The notes: a model not told the origin generated them from the sequence alone. Positions 11,481 to 24,790 are shown, counted from the first letter of the stretch. The stretch: 64,000 nucleotides of DNA from Siphonodentalium dalli (GCA_032622095.1 CP136062.1:135322960-135386959); one strand, 5' to 3'. A program made the numbers and translations.

Positions 11481-13229
11481 GGGGCCTATACTATATAATA
11501 CAATTTTTGTAATATCAGCGTTAATTTGTGATTTACTAATTTTGTAATACATATTTTGTGTTATATAGTATTCGACTGTATTTCTATCAGTGTATTTCTT
11601 TCATTGTAGATTGAAACTCAACATATGCCCAAAACTCTTTATATGCAAAATACATTGACATGTAATGACTTATAAGATATTTTTGGCGAACCATCTATAT
11701 ACCGGGATTCACTTGACCGGAAAATCTTTGCATTTGGTGGAGAAAAGGGGGGCCTGAAAGTTTCATCTGTTCGTGTTTTCATAGTACTCGAACGCTACAG
11801 CTTTGTAATATGTAAAAATCGCAATACGGAATGATAAAGTACTGGCTAAGCGGGTTCTATAGTACAGAAATAATACCATTTTTGTGAAAATTCATTATTA
11901 GATTACAAATGCACAGGCTACATTATTTATTTTTCACGACGATTATCCATGCAGAAAATGGTGAGTGCGATTAGCTGGGTACATGTTCTTTGTAATGCGG
12001 TCACCCATGTCAGCGGCCTAGATTTTAATTATGAATGGAATTAAAGAGTTACAGTTGTCGGGCTTGGGCTCAAAACGTATATATATATAAACGATCTTTG
12101 TGCGAAGGTACACGGATACGCGGTGAATCGGGGGTGGTGGCATTTCGTGTTGAAACATTTACTGATAATTTCAGGCTAAGTTGCGTTAAGAATCAGTGGA
12201 CCCCAAATATTTACCATGACATTATGTAACATATTTGAACCGCATGGCATTTGTGTGCTCAAGACGTTTGCGTTCACCTTGTGGTCTAAACAATTTAATT
12301 TGGCCAACAGTGTCGCACAGAATGTTCCATGAGTGAATTTTTTTTTTAAATCGGGGTCCCGGCCCGATCCTTAACTTACCAATGTAGTAGTGCGTGTTGG
12401 TTATAACCAAATGTTTACCTAAATTCAGCCGCTTAGTTGGGTATAAATGGAAGGTACTGATCATTAGGTATAGTTTAAGCAGATGGTGCTGTATATATAT
12501 GTTTTTAAATCGAGGTTGGGTGTCCCCGGAGACCCTGGACGAGGGAGTGTTGGTCCACATTGGAATTTCCAAATGAACACCCATCCTTTACACATGTCGA
12601 AAATACCAAGTCCGAGAACAGCCATCGCACCCCCCATCATGGGTTGAATTTTTCCGGCTGCATGTTACCTCAAACTTTTCAACTATTAAGGTCTAGATGT
12701 TCCCACTAATATTTCAGCCAGACATAGCTAGCTAGACAAATTAGGTTCCATCCTTGGTAATATTGCTATATAAAGTTGATGTGGCCACTTGAACGGCAAC
12801 CGATGTGTGTGTTTGCCGACCTTTTTCGACAAACCGTTAATAAACATGTAACATAAAACATCTGAAAATGGTAAGTATTCCACACGATACTGAAAAAAAT
12901 ACTTTTCATCGTGCGCAATTGTGGTCAAAATAACCCAAGTATCGGAAACTAGTCACACATAATGTACCTTTATTCATCAACTAAATCACTCACCAACTGA
13001 CACAAATAGGTGCCATATATTTAGAGTAATTTCCCTTGACAAAATCACAAATGTTTAGATGTGCGTTCAACGAATGGTGGTCGATAGTACTCGATTTGCC
13101 GTCTTTTTGTGATTTACAAGAAATCGCGTTCGCTGTTAGATTAACGTTACAGTGGTCCATAGTACTCGACACCTTCTGTACGGCTCAAATAAGCCTGCTA
13201 TTACACAAATTGTATTCTATAGTATAGGC
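11481..13229. other. No gene seen
   Basis: The 120-codon open frame on the minus strand at 12222-12584 has no recognisable domain and spans low-complexity A/T runs. Nothing supports a gene here. Confidence 0.4.
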
Positions 13230-13510
13230 CCCTGGATGGCTTTCAAAAGAGGGTTCATTGACGTTCACATTTTCCGTTCAAGAGTTATCCCTCTTTGTTT
13301 ATCTGAAAATGTCCGATTTCCGTCCATCCGCTCATATATCTCAGCCATCGCATGTGTTATTGGATTCAGTTGAAGTTTGGTATGGCTGTTTGGCATCGGG
13401 GGGCTTTCAAAAAAGGGTTCAGTTATGTTTTTTGCTTTTTCTCTTCAAGAGTTATCCCTCTTTGTTCATCTGAAAAAGTTGAATTTTTGTCCATCCGCTC
13501 ATATATCTTT
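13230..13510 (+). repeat. 165-bp repeat, two tandem units
   Basis: Each unit holds GGGCTTTCAAAAAAGGGTTC, TTCAAGAGTTATCCCTCTTT and GTCCATCCGCTCATATATCT. The first unit ends GAAGTTTGGTATGGCTGTTT, as in the single copy at 11316. Confidence 0.8.
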
Positions 13511-14033
13511 TTAACTTTGGTTTTCATCCTGCTTTGTTTTAATTGGCACCATGATGGTGTATCCCAGCACACGGTGTGCAACTTCTCGTGTCTCACTGTA
13601 TTCATGTTCCCGGTGACCAAAATATGTTGCCAAAGACACGAAATACTAATATTCATACTTTATACACCTAGATATATACGTTCCACATAGAAGTATCTTT
13701 ATTTATACCATCTATAAGGACAAGACTAACAATTAAGGAATGCTCTTTGCTATTCCACCCATAACGGAATTTGGACGAAAAGGGGGTATGTTCAATGCTA
13801 AAGTGAACACATTTCTATATAGCTTATATAGGCACTTCGAGACTATATTCGGGCGCTTTGTATATCTCGGCGGAATATATATATCAGAGTTATGGAGGCA
13901 CGGACTCAGTATGAGTGTTCATTGCTTCATATTTGCTTAACTCAGTGAGCGTGAACAAATTCTCATTTCTTATCGAAATGGTACATGATGTCCCTCGAAC
14001 CAAATCAAGCTTGAAAACCGGTCCCGATTTTCA

Positions 14034-14122
14034 TCCATTCCGGGGTTTGAACCCGCGCCAACCTCGTCTAGCCCAGACTGTGATAATCTTATCCACGACC
14101 TAACCACCTCGGCTACGGGGAC
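14034..14122 (-). mobile_element. tRNA-like (Ser/Leu-type) SINE head
   Basis: On the minus strand the sequence starts GTCCCCGTAGCCGAGGTGGT (A-box-like) and ends with GCGGGTTCAAACCCC (B box, 14042-14056). The length is close to a class II tRNA. The acceptor arms pair poorly and the T stem has a mismatch, so it is not an intact tRNA gene. A second B-box-like GGGTTCGACCC (minus) near 14180 suggests a dimeric or rearranged SINE. Confidence 0.55.
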
Positions 14123-14342
14123 ATCCTTAAAAGGAAGCCCTTTCACCGAGAGTTAGATAGCGTATCAGTCTGAACATGGGTCGAACCCACTACCTTCGAA
14201 ATTCTTGATCCGCCATTCTGGAAACATGTCAATGCACTTCCTCCGAAATTGCATCTGTGACCATACGATTACTGGTACTGGCGTATATATATGTCAGAGG
14301 TATGGAGGCACGGACTAAGTATGAGTGTTCATTGCTTCATAT

Positions 14343-14690
14343 AAGGATTAACTGTCATGTGGACTGTTTTTTATGGAGATGTAACCATGAGGTAAGTGGT
14401 CATAACTTGTGTGTAAAACCCGAAGTTATGTCCACTTACCTCACGGTTACATCTCCATAAACAACATCTTCATATTGAAACCCGATGATGTATTAAGACA
14501 ATCCTGCGCGAGTCCAAATGCGCCCAAAACATTGCGCGTTCGTCTTTCCAAACCCAATGACGTTTCGATGGTGTTATGAGCTTGGTGTTATAAGGCGTTG
14601 CGCATTCACCGATAAATAACTGCAACTAGCCACGTTGGCGCCGACCAATCAGAATGCTGGATTTAGTGATGACAACACTTAGTATGTAAA
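14343..14690. mobile_element. 350-bp insertion inside the 115-bp repeat, with a hairpin
   Basis: The repeat reads continuously as GCTTCATATTTGCTTAACTC at about 13925. Here it is broken after GCTTCATAT and resumes at ATATTTGCTTAACTC, about 350 bp later. A short ATAT appears on both sides. The insert contains a strong palindrome at 14375-14459 (TATGGAGATGTAACCATGAG, with the complement ending TACATCTCCATA). Ends typical of a known superfamily were not recognised. Confidence 0.65.
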
Positions 14691-15537
14691 TATATTTGCT
14701 TAACTCAGTGGGCGTGAACAAATTCACATTTCTTATCGAAATGGCCATATGTCGATCGGAATCGTATATCGAGATGTCCCTCAACGTTCAGATTAACAGG
14801 TTATCTTTAAATATGTTGATACGGGGCGTATACTCAAGCTACTTACTGACTAGTGACTATACCTATATGAGTATATGGGACTGGTATGCATATAACATTT
14901 CTTTGATACATTTGCTTGAAAACTAAAACATTACTCGACAACGACAATTTGTATTTTCGCATTGCGGCTAATCTGCAATCCGTACATTACTTTGTACAGA
15001 CTTTCAAATAATGGAAATCTGGTTATCTTATTCTACGACTCGGAGACTATAGAAGCCAACAACAACATTTGAGTACAGTATCCTTTTAAGAGATTTGTAT
15101 ATATTTGTCAGATTTATATGGAGGCACACACTCAGTATGAGTGTTCATTGCTTCAATGTGTTTGTTTCGGTAAGCGTGAAGAAACTCTCTTTTCTTATTG
15201 AAATGGCTATGTATCGATCGGAATTATTGTTACATTATTTAATTTGTTGGTGCCCTTGGGATTTCTCATTTCCACTCAAAAAGATTTAGTTTAAAATTTA
15301 TATTTTAATTCGACTCATAATGCTCAGGTCTCCAATATCATGTGTGCGTTCCGAGGATCAAGATAGGTCGATAAATACGTGGCATATGCCAACTAAATAT
15401 GGTTTATTGGAGTTATAGGGTGCGATTACTTCATAAATAGGTTCCTTTTTCTAGGGCGAACGTGTCATACAGATATTTCAGTCGTTTGATTAGACGTGTA
15501 CTGATATGGTAATAATACCGAGTGAACTGCTAATAAT

Positions 15538-15918
15538 TAAAGTGATGTGAATCACTCCAGTGGGTTAATCAAATATAAATTGAGAATAATCTTGCTCAAT
15601 GTAGTTATTTTTTACGAATATTTATCCAAATTGACAACACACCGTAATTCTTATTGTATTAATTAAATGCAATGAGTCTCGATGGCGAAATCATTTGTGT
15701 TAGTTTATCGGCGATAGTTACGTCCCGAATCGAGATGTAAATATTTAAAATAGAGCGTATAGTTCAGAGGATGTTTTATATGGAGTGGTAACGTCGATTT
15801 CTTTAAAATTTTCGGCGATGTTACATGTAGTAGAATGCTACATTCCCAATGTTGGCATGGTGCCTGAGTACTAACTTATCAATTTCACGCACCCGAACAT
15901 GTCCATAATATGTCTTTA
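15538..15918 (+). repeat. 370-bp dispersed repeat, copy 1
   Basis: Runs from AGTGATGTGAATCACTCC through TACGTCCCGAATCGAGATGT to TCCATAATATGTCTTTA. It aligns along its length with 25857-26222 at roughly 80-85 percent identity by eye, in the same orientation. No coding frame. A short piece of the left end also occurs near 63616. Confidence 0.8.
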
Positions 15919-16078
15919 TTTATTGTCTGTCTTTTCGGCACGTCGCATGTCTTTTAACAGAATTCGCAGATAATTTTGGTGTGCTTATCAATCTAATTTC
16001 ACCCTCAAAAATGGGGTGATCGATCGATAGGTTTAATTTGAGAATTTTATCTATATTTCTAATATCGTGAAGCCACGC

Positions 16079-16401
16079 CCTGTCACCTAACGACCACGCG
16101 TACACTCACTATTTCATCGTCGTGGAGTATTCGCTCCTCAAATACAATGCTCGGACGCACCGGAGGCTCACTTCATTATCTTTTATTTGCTATAATTCCT
16201 ACACTTTCATCTTTTGCACTGCATTGCTGTATATATATTCGAAGTTTACCCCCCCCCCATCCCAACTAAGATCATATTGCCAGTCCTGCTACCTAACTAC
16301 TACGTGTACCCTTCCTATTTCATCATCGGTGTGTGTTCTCTCCACAAATATAATACTCACGCACACCGGAGGGTCGTTTCCTTTCTTTGTATTTCCTACA
16401 A
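16079..16401 (+). repeat. Imperfect tandem duplication of about 210 bp
   Basis: 16079-16202 and 16289-16401 share ACCTAAC.AC.ACG.GTAC, CTATTTCATC.TCG and CGCACCGGAGG or its variant, ending in ATTCCTAC / TTTCCTAC. The first unit ends in a poly-C stretch at about 16248. Confidence 0.7.
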
Positions 16402-18815
16402 GACGCGGATGTTCTATTTTCCGGCAAGAGCTCAAATTATCCTAACTGTGATGCAATGACCAATGGCAATGTTGCGGTCCGGAAATGGAACAATTTACCG
16501 GAATCGGTAGGTGTTCCGGATCGTCTCTCCGTTAACGTCCGTAAGGATTCGTATACAGAAGCCGCGTTTTAATGCCTCGACAAACCGGAAGCGCTCTCCA
16601 CAATTAATCCACGAATTTCCTCCGGGAAGATGAATTAGTTCGTGTCGCTAATTCGACCGACCACAAACCAATTAATTTCAGAGGAATACATAGAACGACT
16701 ATCTAGCCCCAAGCATTGTTATGGGTGGAATGATCACAACGCAATATTCTAGCCCTGCCTATATAATTGATATAAAATAATTAATGTTAAAGATGTGTTC
16801 ATGGTTCCCGGCCGATATTAGTACGAAACCCGAGTTGTATATTGTATATATTCTGGTGTATAAAATGTCATATTTTGAAATAATTGCAATATGAAAGACA
16901 CTATAGCTTGTTTGATATTTAATTTTATGTTCATTAATTTAATTTAGTTCTGATGACCTGGAGGGAAAGCAATTTAATCAAAGTCTTCAATAACAAAATG
17001 ACAATATTTTTATATGAGTAAGTCAAACATGTCTCAATTTTGTTTTAGCGGTTTCTTCTAAAGAGAAAATAAGTTGGAACGGTGAATAGAATTGTGCTAT
17101 TTTCTCTCAAACACCAGAACGTTGCTAATTTCCTCGTATCGGTGTTACAATAAGCTCTATATATAACACAGTTGCCTCGGAAACTGGTACGTTGAACAGT
17201 ACAACGACACGACGAACATCCTAATGTCGAACAATCATGCAGTAGTAACAATGTCAGTTTTCAATCAGCTAGTCATCCGTGTCTCAGAATGACATCACAC
17301 CAAAACCTAAGCGCTAGTCATAGGTCACTTAGAAGAACATCACACACAAACTTAAGCTCTATAATACCTTGAGTTACCGGTAACGCATACATGCACATGT
17401 ATATATTGATTGATTGTTTATTTGTACAGTATTTACAAACATAATGCGTTTACAGTTAAGAAATATACATGATTATATTGTGCAGGAGTGGCATGGTCAA
17501 ATAGGCGTATATATATAGATGTTGAAATCGTATTCTGGTGTTTGGGTGTACCGTACTGTACCGCACTGTGCCGACAGTATAATAACACTCCACCTCGATG
17601 TACAGTACTACGAACACGCATACAAATTTATACTTCCGTTTATCCACAGTGGTTGTCAGGACACTGACTCATTTTGCGCTAACGTAGAGTGCATGAGTAA
17701 AAATGTCCCACAAATAATCATGATTCGAACCAGGTCAGCTACAAAAACCCGAGGGCAGGTGCTTTAATTTTATGCTGCGTTTGGATTGGAATGACTACGT
17801 TCTAACCGCGCGCTTGACGTTTTACGATAACCATCATTTTCTATAAAATTAATCCGAATTTAACGAGAGGGCAGTTTATGCCATAGTGCTCGTGCCAGAC
17901 TCAGTACAAAATGATCACAAACAAAACTGCCGTGTGGAAGGCAAATGCTCGAGTGGGCTCTTAATCTCGAGAGCAAAATAAAACAACAGTAAAACGAGAT
18001 GAATCGATGGAGATTTGTCCATGGTTAGAGATTAATCGACGATTACACGTGACAGCTCATTATTACACAAGTCGATATCATATTTCAACTGACATTATTA
18101 CCTTCATTCTCAGAAGAGTTTCGACTCATCCCTGTTACAGCCCTAATTATGTTGGCGACTTTAGGTGAGCATTTGATTAAATTTAATTGATCATTTCTGG
18201 GTGACAATGACTGCTAGCGGTCGATTAATTGGACTCTCATTGTATTGAATTGCGCGTTAAATATGGCCTACACGCACAATCATTCGGATAGATGTGAGAT
18301 AAATTGGAGAAATGATGAACTCGAAGAATAACTTGATGTCCTAATCTTTTGTAATTATTATTTTTTTTCTTTTCAGATTGCAGCGCGCGTCGTGGAGCGG
18401 CGCAAATTTCTCCACGACTCCATCTTCACCAGTGATGAATCACGTATTCTTCTTAAAGCAACATGTTATTTACAAGGGTCGGTACTTTAAAACGTCTATA
18501 TTTGTACTTTACAAGACAGTAACATTTTAAATCCCGTATGTACATGTACATGCATGGTACTCGCATTTCTTTAAACATGCAATTTACAGCTATATAGAAG
18601 TTGCATACAGTACTGACTCATGGTCTCAAAGAAACGTTGTAAAATGTAATAATAATCACACCTTTTCTCAAAATTCCTGAGGTCGATAATGCTTATACTT
18701 ATACTTATTATATATACCGGCTTTATATATCATCACAATGGATAATTATGTAAGCAATTCATAATTTTCAAACCTCAAATTAAACATATAATAATAATGC
18801 CCCACCCGAAAATTG
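16402..18815. other. Gene-free, low-repeat interval
   Basis: An open frame ending at 16572 contains WNNLPESV, which resembles the C-terminal tail of many non-LTR retrotransposon ORFs, but nothing else supports it. Between about 17780 and 18420 the sequence is complex and carries several TTAATTG/TAATTGA homeodomain-type cores. It is a candidate for regulatory DNA, which this sequence alone cannot prove. Confidence 0.4.
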
Positions 18816-18819
18816 GGTT

Positions 18820-19586
18820 TACATATGTATTATATTTTCATAAACTTGTTATGTCAAAATATAAATCTTAACCCACTCCCAGAAGACCGAACGTGTTATC
18901 CTACTCTCAAGATTTATCCTACTTTCAGCACTGGCGTCATGACGTCAATTTTTGCGTCATTTGATATCATTGCTCGTTATTATAACAGAAATGGTTGGTG
19001 ATGTTGTAGCTTTAAGAACATATTAGGTCTAACCGTGTGTTTCTTTGTCTGAATCGTAACAAACTGGTATAGAAAATATAATAAACACAACAGTCAACTG
19101 TTCACGTTCGCATATACTAATAAAACAAGACTATGTCCACGATCCAATCTTTATAATTAACTATACCAGTATATATATAGACAATAGTTAACTATTCTGA
19201 GTAGAGTACGGTTTTTATCCTTGAGTGAAATGCGGAGGATTATTTTTACGAGGCGCTAGCCGAGTGAAAATAATCCTTGCATCTCACGAGAGGAGAAAAC
19301 CTTACGCTACTCAGAACAGTTGACTGTTGTGTTTATTATATTCTCTATACCAGTTTGTTACGACCCAGTCCACAATCAAACATACGGCTGGACCTAATTA
19401 ATACGTTCTTAAAACTACACCATCAACAGCCATTGATGTTAAAATAACGTGCAATGATACCGAATGACGCACAAATTGACGTATCTATAGGATAACATCT
19501 TGAGAGTAGGATAACATGTTCGGTATTCTGGGAATGGGGATATGATTGAAATTTTGACGTAAAACTGATGAAAATATAACAAATGA
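18820..19586. repeat. Nested foldback: long inverted repeat around a second hairpin
   Basis: The arms 18820-19103 and 19314-19586 are inverted copies (280 bp; for example GTTATCCTACTCTCAAGAT with its complement, and ACACAACAGTCAACTGTTC with its complement). The spacer holds another imperfect palindrome at about 19196-19313 (CTGAGTAGAGTACGGTTTTT, partner ending ACGCTACTCAG). No open frame. The form is that of a foldback transposon. Confidence 0.8.
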
Positions 19587-20519
19587 CAGTCATGATACCG
19601 ATACATATTAAAGTGTTATTGACATCTCTATTTAACAATGGTGTGCATGGTTTTACGATACTGGTACGCGTACCCTTGTCATATCGTATGCTCTTATTTC
19701 CTAAATTTTAAAAGCACCAAGCATATACGTCTCTTGTGCTCCTTTTAATATATTTGACTTCTAAATTGTCCATGTGGCGCTTCGGAATGTGTACCTTGGT
19801 TTATTACACACCTTCGTCCATGTTACCGAACACAGGTTTACCCCTATACTTATTATTTGGTGTTCCCAGTCTGGATACCTATATCTTATATTATACAACA
19901 GAAGACGATCGATGAACATGAGTTCACATATATACTGATAAGTTTGCTTGGCAAGTTTTGAGGCAATTCGTCGTACATGGCTTATTGTGTGATGGCATAT
20001 GGACGACAAACTACGTATAGTAAATGCATGTGCAGCACCGTTTGCCACACGAGTACTGTTATATATTTATTCCGTAACTAAAGCTGTCAGATATCTACAA
20101 AATACAATATGACGCACCAGAGATGTGGGCAAACCTCCGCGGTGCAAAGTTGAAACATGACCACAATGAGCGAACATCCATTAATTGGTACTCAATAACG
20201 TTTCAGTAGAAAAAAACATCGTTGTACAAAATATTTGAAGGCAACATCAGCGACCCTTTGCATACCTTTGCAAGCTCTCGTGGTGTTTAACTCTGTCTGT
20301 ACTAAATTCTCCCATTATTTATAAAAGTATGCATTGGTGTGCCATTTCAGAAATTGCTCTATTTTCAGGTCCCTGGTCCACAAATGACTCTCAGTTCACA
20401 CCGTTCATGTTTAAATTCGTATTTTCGAAAGCATACTTCCCTCTCGGGTATGAAAAAAAAATCCACTCACGTTATATATCTGTTATATTTTGAAATATTA
20501 ACGATAACACACCAACATT
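19587..20519. other. No gene seen
   Basis: Short open frames only. A fragment near 20285-20345 resembles the family C element ends (CTGTACTAAATTCTCCCA). Confidence 0.4.
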
Positions 20520-21265
20520 GTCTGCACCGCTATACTGTCCTTCGGCTAAACATGGGTTGAATACAGTCTTTAGTTAATCAGCGTGCCATGTTTTATATCC
20601 ATATTGTCTATATGTTGTCGACAATCTACATCTAATGGAAACACTCAATATGACACTGGGGTAAAACTTTCATTGCACTAGTTTGTGTCAGTACATACTG
20701 TCCCTCATTGTTGATGTCTACACCGTTACTGCTACAACGTTGGCTTACTATTATACAACTCAAGGCCAGTAATCCAGTTCAAAACATTTTCTCTTTTCCC
20801 ATGCACCATTCCACTATATGGCAAGAACAAGAAAAGAAAGCTATTCAACAACTGAATTATGTTTTTCGGAGCTTTGAGGAGTAAACAAATATTAGTATGT
20901 TTATTTAGCGTCCGCGTCGTTACGGAATTATCATGGGTTGTGTTGACATATTAGATGTATCATTATTATCTGTGTATAACTCACAACTATAGTCTCAAAA
21001 TTCACCCGAAAGGCGGTGTGTATCTTTGTAAACAATTGACCCGTTTCAGAAAAATACTCAATGATGTCTGCTCCGTTGCGTAACGGAGCAGACAATATTT
21101 AAATCAGCCATTTATTGTGACTGCCAAGTTTTTTTTTATGAACATAAGTCAGTTGTTAATATAAATCATAAATATAGATCACGCATCTCCACGATTTCCA
21201 TAGAATAGCAACTACATGTAATACCATTATGACTGCGCCGTTACGTTGTTGTCTGCACCGTTACA
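20520..21265 (+). repeat. Recurring GTCTGCACCGTTAC motif and a perfect hairpin
   Basis: The motif or close variants occur at about 20520, 20716, 21066, 21082 (complement), 21231 and 21251. The pair at 21065-21094 forms a hairpin with 13-bp perfect arms (TGTCTGCTCCGTT) and a 4-base loop. The function is unknown; it may be a decayed tandem repeat. Confidence 0.55.
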
Positions 21266-21874
21266 AAATATTACTTATAACAGTATCTGAAAAATTGGTT
21301 TTCAATATTCATTCTTCGACATACACGACCAGAAGTGGTTGACTACTGGTTATACAATGTTAAGATACAATCAGTATGTGACTTTATATTGTGGGGATTT
21401 GCTGTAATTTGATGTAATTCTAGTCAATTTCAGGGAATATCCCATACATATAATAATTTTACCACTAGAAAAATCGCAGTATATATATATAGATGCCATA
21501 TGTCCATAATATATCCCTCTTATTTACAGATGCTGTCCACAATTTATTTTAATTCAGTTGCAGAACCACAACCATCATAGTTTCTCCAATATCTTGAATC
21601 ATAGCCGTAAAGGAGCAGACATTCAACTTCAGGGGTATTACTATTTGACATGCCATCGAACCCGACTGGGACACAAATTTGACATTTTTTTTCTGAAATG
21701 GCCCTGGGGTATTCTTCATTTGGAGGGGTGTTCAGGTAATAAAAGCAGATGCCAGACAGATAAAAACAGATCATAAAATAGCAGATGATTCATATGCATT
21801 GCTTATTATAGTCAGACATTGACTCCAAGCTGTAGTCAGGTAGTCTGAAGACGAGGATGGGGAAGAAGATATGC

Positions 21875-21911
21875 TCAGATAATAAGGTCGTTTGTTGAAC
21901 TTATTATCTGA
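21875..21911. repeat. Hairpin TCAGATAATAAG, family C type
   Basis: Perfect 12-bp arms at 21875-21886 and 21900-21911 with a 13-base loop. The same hairpin marks the family C elements near 24588, 27629, 47508 and 49259. Confidence 0.75.
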
Positions 21912-22189
21912 ACATTTCCTTGGGGAAATTACACCTTTCCACAGCTATCAATCAAATACTTATTATCAGCTATGTTCGACCAATCAGCGACTGGGCCGGG
22001 TCTTTGGCTGCATACAAAGTCAGATGCCATTATTTCTTCACCCTCATTTGGATATCCATGCATACATTCAGTGTTATATTGGGAAAATTCAAACAACATT
22101 GTTTTTTTCTTCAAATCATAATGTACTGAAATATCTATTTGCGCCATAATGTTGGAAATTTATCCATGGTTATAACAATTATTTTCATT

Positions 22190-22745
22190 GTGCATGACAC
22201 TTGTCATATTTTTCACAATTGAAGGCGAAAAGAATGTCTGTTCGCGATTTTTCTCCAAGACCCCTGGACGGTGGAACAAATTCAACCAAATTTGGTGTGG
22301 TAACTCGGGGTTCCCTGACGGATGTTATACCGGCGTTTTTTTTATTTATTTTTTATTTTGTTTGTTTAAATTCAATTTTATTTATTTGTTTTTGTTAAAT
22401 ATTAAATTGAGTTGAGAAAAATAATTTAAAACTAATATTTCAAATTTAAATTGAGTCAGCAGTTCAGTCTAAAACAATACAATAATTAAATTAAATTGTA
22501 TTTAAAAATTGTGTAATCAAAATTAAAATTTAAAATTTAAATGTTAAATTGAGCAAGGAGTTCATATAAAACATTCAGAAATTAAATGTAAGCAATGCGC
22601 ACCGATGAGACTATTTCAGCTAGTTATAAAATAAGGGCAAGCGTGGCTTATTGCCAGCGCATGGGCGTACTATCGCTGTGGCCTCTGTGGAAAGCTCCAT
22701 CAATTGAATCATTGACTAAATATCAATAAATCCATCCATCAACAA
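22190..22745 (+). other. AT-rich tract and retroposon-like tail
   Basis: 22335-22560 is almost pure A/T with AAATTAAATT-type runs, following a CCTGGACGGTGGAACAAATT block. 22625-22740 ends in ATAAATCCATCCATC, the kind of short tandem tail left by LINE or SINE retroposition. No coding sense. Confidence 0.45.
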
Positions 22746-24540
22746 GAACAAACAGCATGAACCGTATACGACAGTGTTGCGCGCTCTGGGGCTGGCGACG
22801 GAAAATATATATAGTCTCCCAATTTGCCTCTTTGTTTTTGTGTCTATTTTCGTTAGTGCAACGAAGTTGGACAAGAATTTAACTTATATAAACAAAGCAA
22901 TCATTTTGAATTTCCTGGTGTTGGTGTCATGCGCGGCTTTTCGTATACGCCTGAATCAATGTAAAGACGAGCGGTCATTTTGTTGGCGCGATGCCAAGTG
23001 ATATGTAACTAATTTGCACGCGCCGCCCGGGAAGCACGCGCCTATTCATCGCTAGTGAGAGATAAGGAAATATGTAATGGTTTTTTAATGATATAATACG
23101 AATTGCATGAAAATGTGCATGGCAATTTTGCCAGCAGTTATTTGTTAGTGAAATTTTGCGAAATCTCTCGAACGAACACGAACTTAAATGAAGTTCAGTC
23201 GTATTTCCGTGAGTAATATAAGAAGAGCATACATCGGCGTGTGGTCTTATATGACTCGAATAGGTTCGGGATAGCTCGCCGGGATATACGAAGCCTATCT
23301 CAGCAGGGAGAATGAATTTTGCGGAGAAGCGGTTGCGAACCCCCGGAGAAGTCATAATTCAATCGGAAGACGATCGCTCATTTAGTCTATACTCAGTGTG
23401 CCATTAAAGCGAAGATCAGCAGCGAACCCGATCAAAGGAGACCAACGCACGAAATCCGCCTATAATCTTAAAAGGCGACCAATTGATTAATAAATCAGCT
23501 CGCTTAGACGGTAAACGCATCCCGCCGGTTTACGAACCTTTGATGGTCTCGATTCATTATATGAAGAGACAAAAGTGAAATCTTTCTGATGAGTAAAGTG
23601 ACGTATTTGTATTATTCATTGATCTTGCATTGGGCTAGATAATGAACTAGGCGAGAATAAAATAGCGTTAATAGTCTCCGGGGGGCTTCGGAAAATTTCT
23701 TAGGAAACCCCCCTTGACAACCCTGATGGAACTGTTGACGTCTTATCCCGATCGGTCTGTCTCTATGCCACGCCATAATGGCGCAGGTCTTTAGGGGATT
23801 GCTTGATAGTTTTCCAAAGGAGATAAAGACCAATTAATTTTCTCATTTACGACAAATAACTAACAACGTGTCCGCGGATTAGGCCCGTGTAATTAGACGA
23901 CCTATAACACGGCTCACCACGGCCGCCGTTTTCTGCCGATCTTAGTCACGTGTCCCATTATTACCTCCCTTTTGTTCGCGTCTGCTCGTCTTTTATCGTC
24001 TGCTCTGGTAAAGATCTTGACGTCATTAATCTTGAGAGTGCTTTTGAATTCCATAATGTGGAATTAACAATGTAAGGTATCATTTGTTTGTTAAAGTAAG
24101 CGTCGTTGATGCTTTCAAATCTTCTTAATGTAGTTGATTGAATGGCTTCGAACCTCTTCATAACAACACTCTTGGTTTATCAATGATCATTGATAGCATA
24201 TGTCTTTTTTATTATAGAAGGATTTAGGTAAAGCTCGTGATATTCTATACGTGCACGCCGCGATCTAGTATAAAGAAAGATGGTAAGCTGATTCAATCCC
24301 AAGTACGGGTTTTAGAATGGCTCATTTCAACCTCAAAATTATGCATGGTAATTTGTGAGGATGATAAGACAGATCGATAAATACACGAAATAACTACATG
24401 CAGGCTTGATATATTCTAGAAATAAACTTCCAAGGTCAAATTCATTTTCTAGATTCTTTCTCTTTTTTTTGCACAGTCTAAATGAAGTCCGCATAAATGT
24501 ACTCCACGTATTTACACATGCATCGACTTCCTTTGATCAC
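22746..24540. other. Gene-free, higher-complexity interval
   Basis: A 126-codon open frame on the minus strand at 22975-23355 has no recognisable domain. 23360-23600 is repeat-free and less AT-rich than its surroundings. No conserved element can be claimed without comparison. Confidence 0.35.
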
Positions 24541-24544
24541 CGAG

Positions 24545-24790
24545 CCGCGATGCAAATGGCGAGTAGTTATACGATAGGACATGTTCACATAATAAGTTCA
24601 ACAGACCATATTGATCTCACTATCTAAACATTTCCCGCCAATGAATATGAATTCTTCTGCACTTGTATTATCATTTCATCTCGCTGTCTTCTGCTCATAT
24701 GTCATTAACATCCCTCCAAATGAATAATATACCATTCCAATGTACACTTTCATAACTTAGTGGGATAATCCATTTTGGTATAGAATGGGG
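24545..24790. mobile_element. Family C MITE (CCCTTTCTATAC ends), copy 1
   Basis: Contains GAGTAGTTA, the GTTCACATAATAAGTTCAAC arm of the family hairpin, CCCTCCAAATGAATAATATA, and the right end AATCCATTTTGGTATAGAAT then GGGG, followed by TTAA at 24791-24794. The left end is decayed. Confidence 0.6.

Larger units (their letters stand above)
13870..15215 (+). repeat. Dispersed 115-bp repeat, three copies
   Basis: A unit running from TATGGAGGCACGGACTCAGT through GTGTTCATTGCTTCA to AACTCAGTGAGCGTGAACAA and TTTCTTATCGAAATGG occurs at about 13880-13982, about 15110-15208, and split at 14284-14342 plus 14691-14743. The split copy is interrupted by the insertion described next. Confidence 0.8.

Noticed and set aside
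14034-14122. Intact tRNA-Ser or tRNA-Leu gene
   Set aside because: Poor acceptor pairing and a T-stem mismatch; better explained as a SINE head.
16387-16572. LINE ORF C-terminus (WNNLPESV)
   Set aside because: A single short match to a loose motif, with no further RT sequence nearby.
22975-23355. 126-codon minus-strand open frame
   Set aside because: No recognisable family, no repeat of protein pattern, no supporting splice signals; likely chance.
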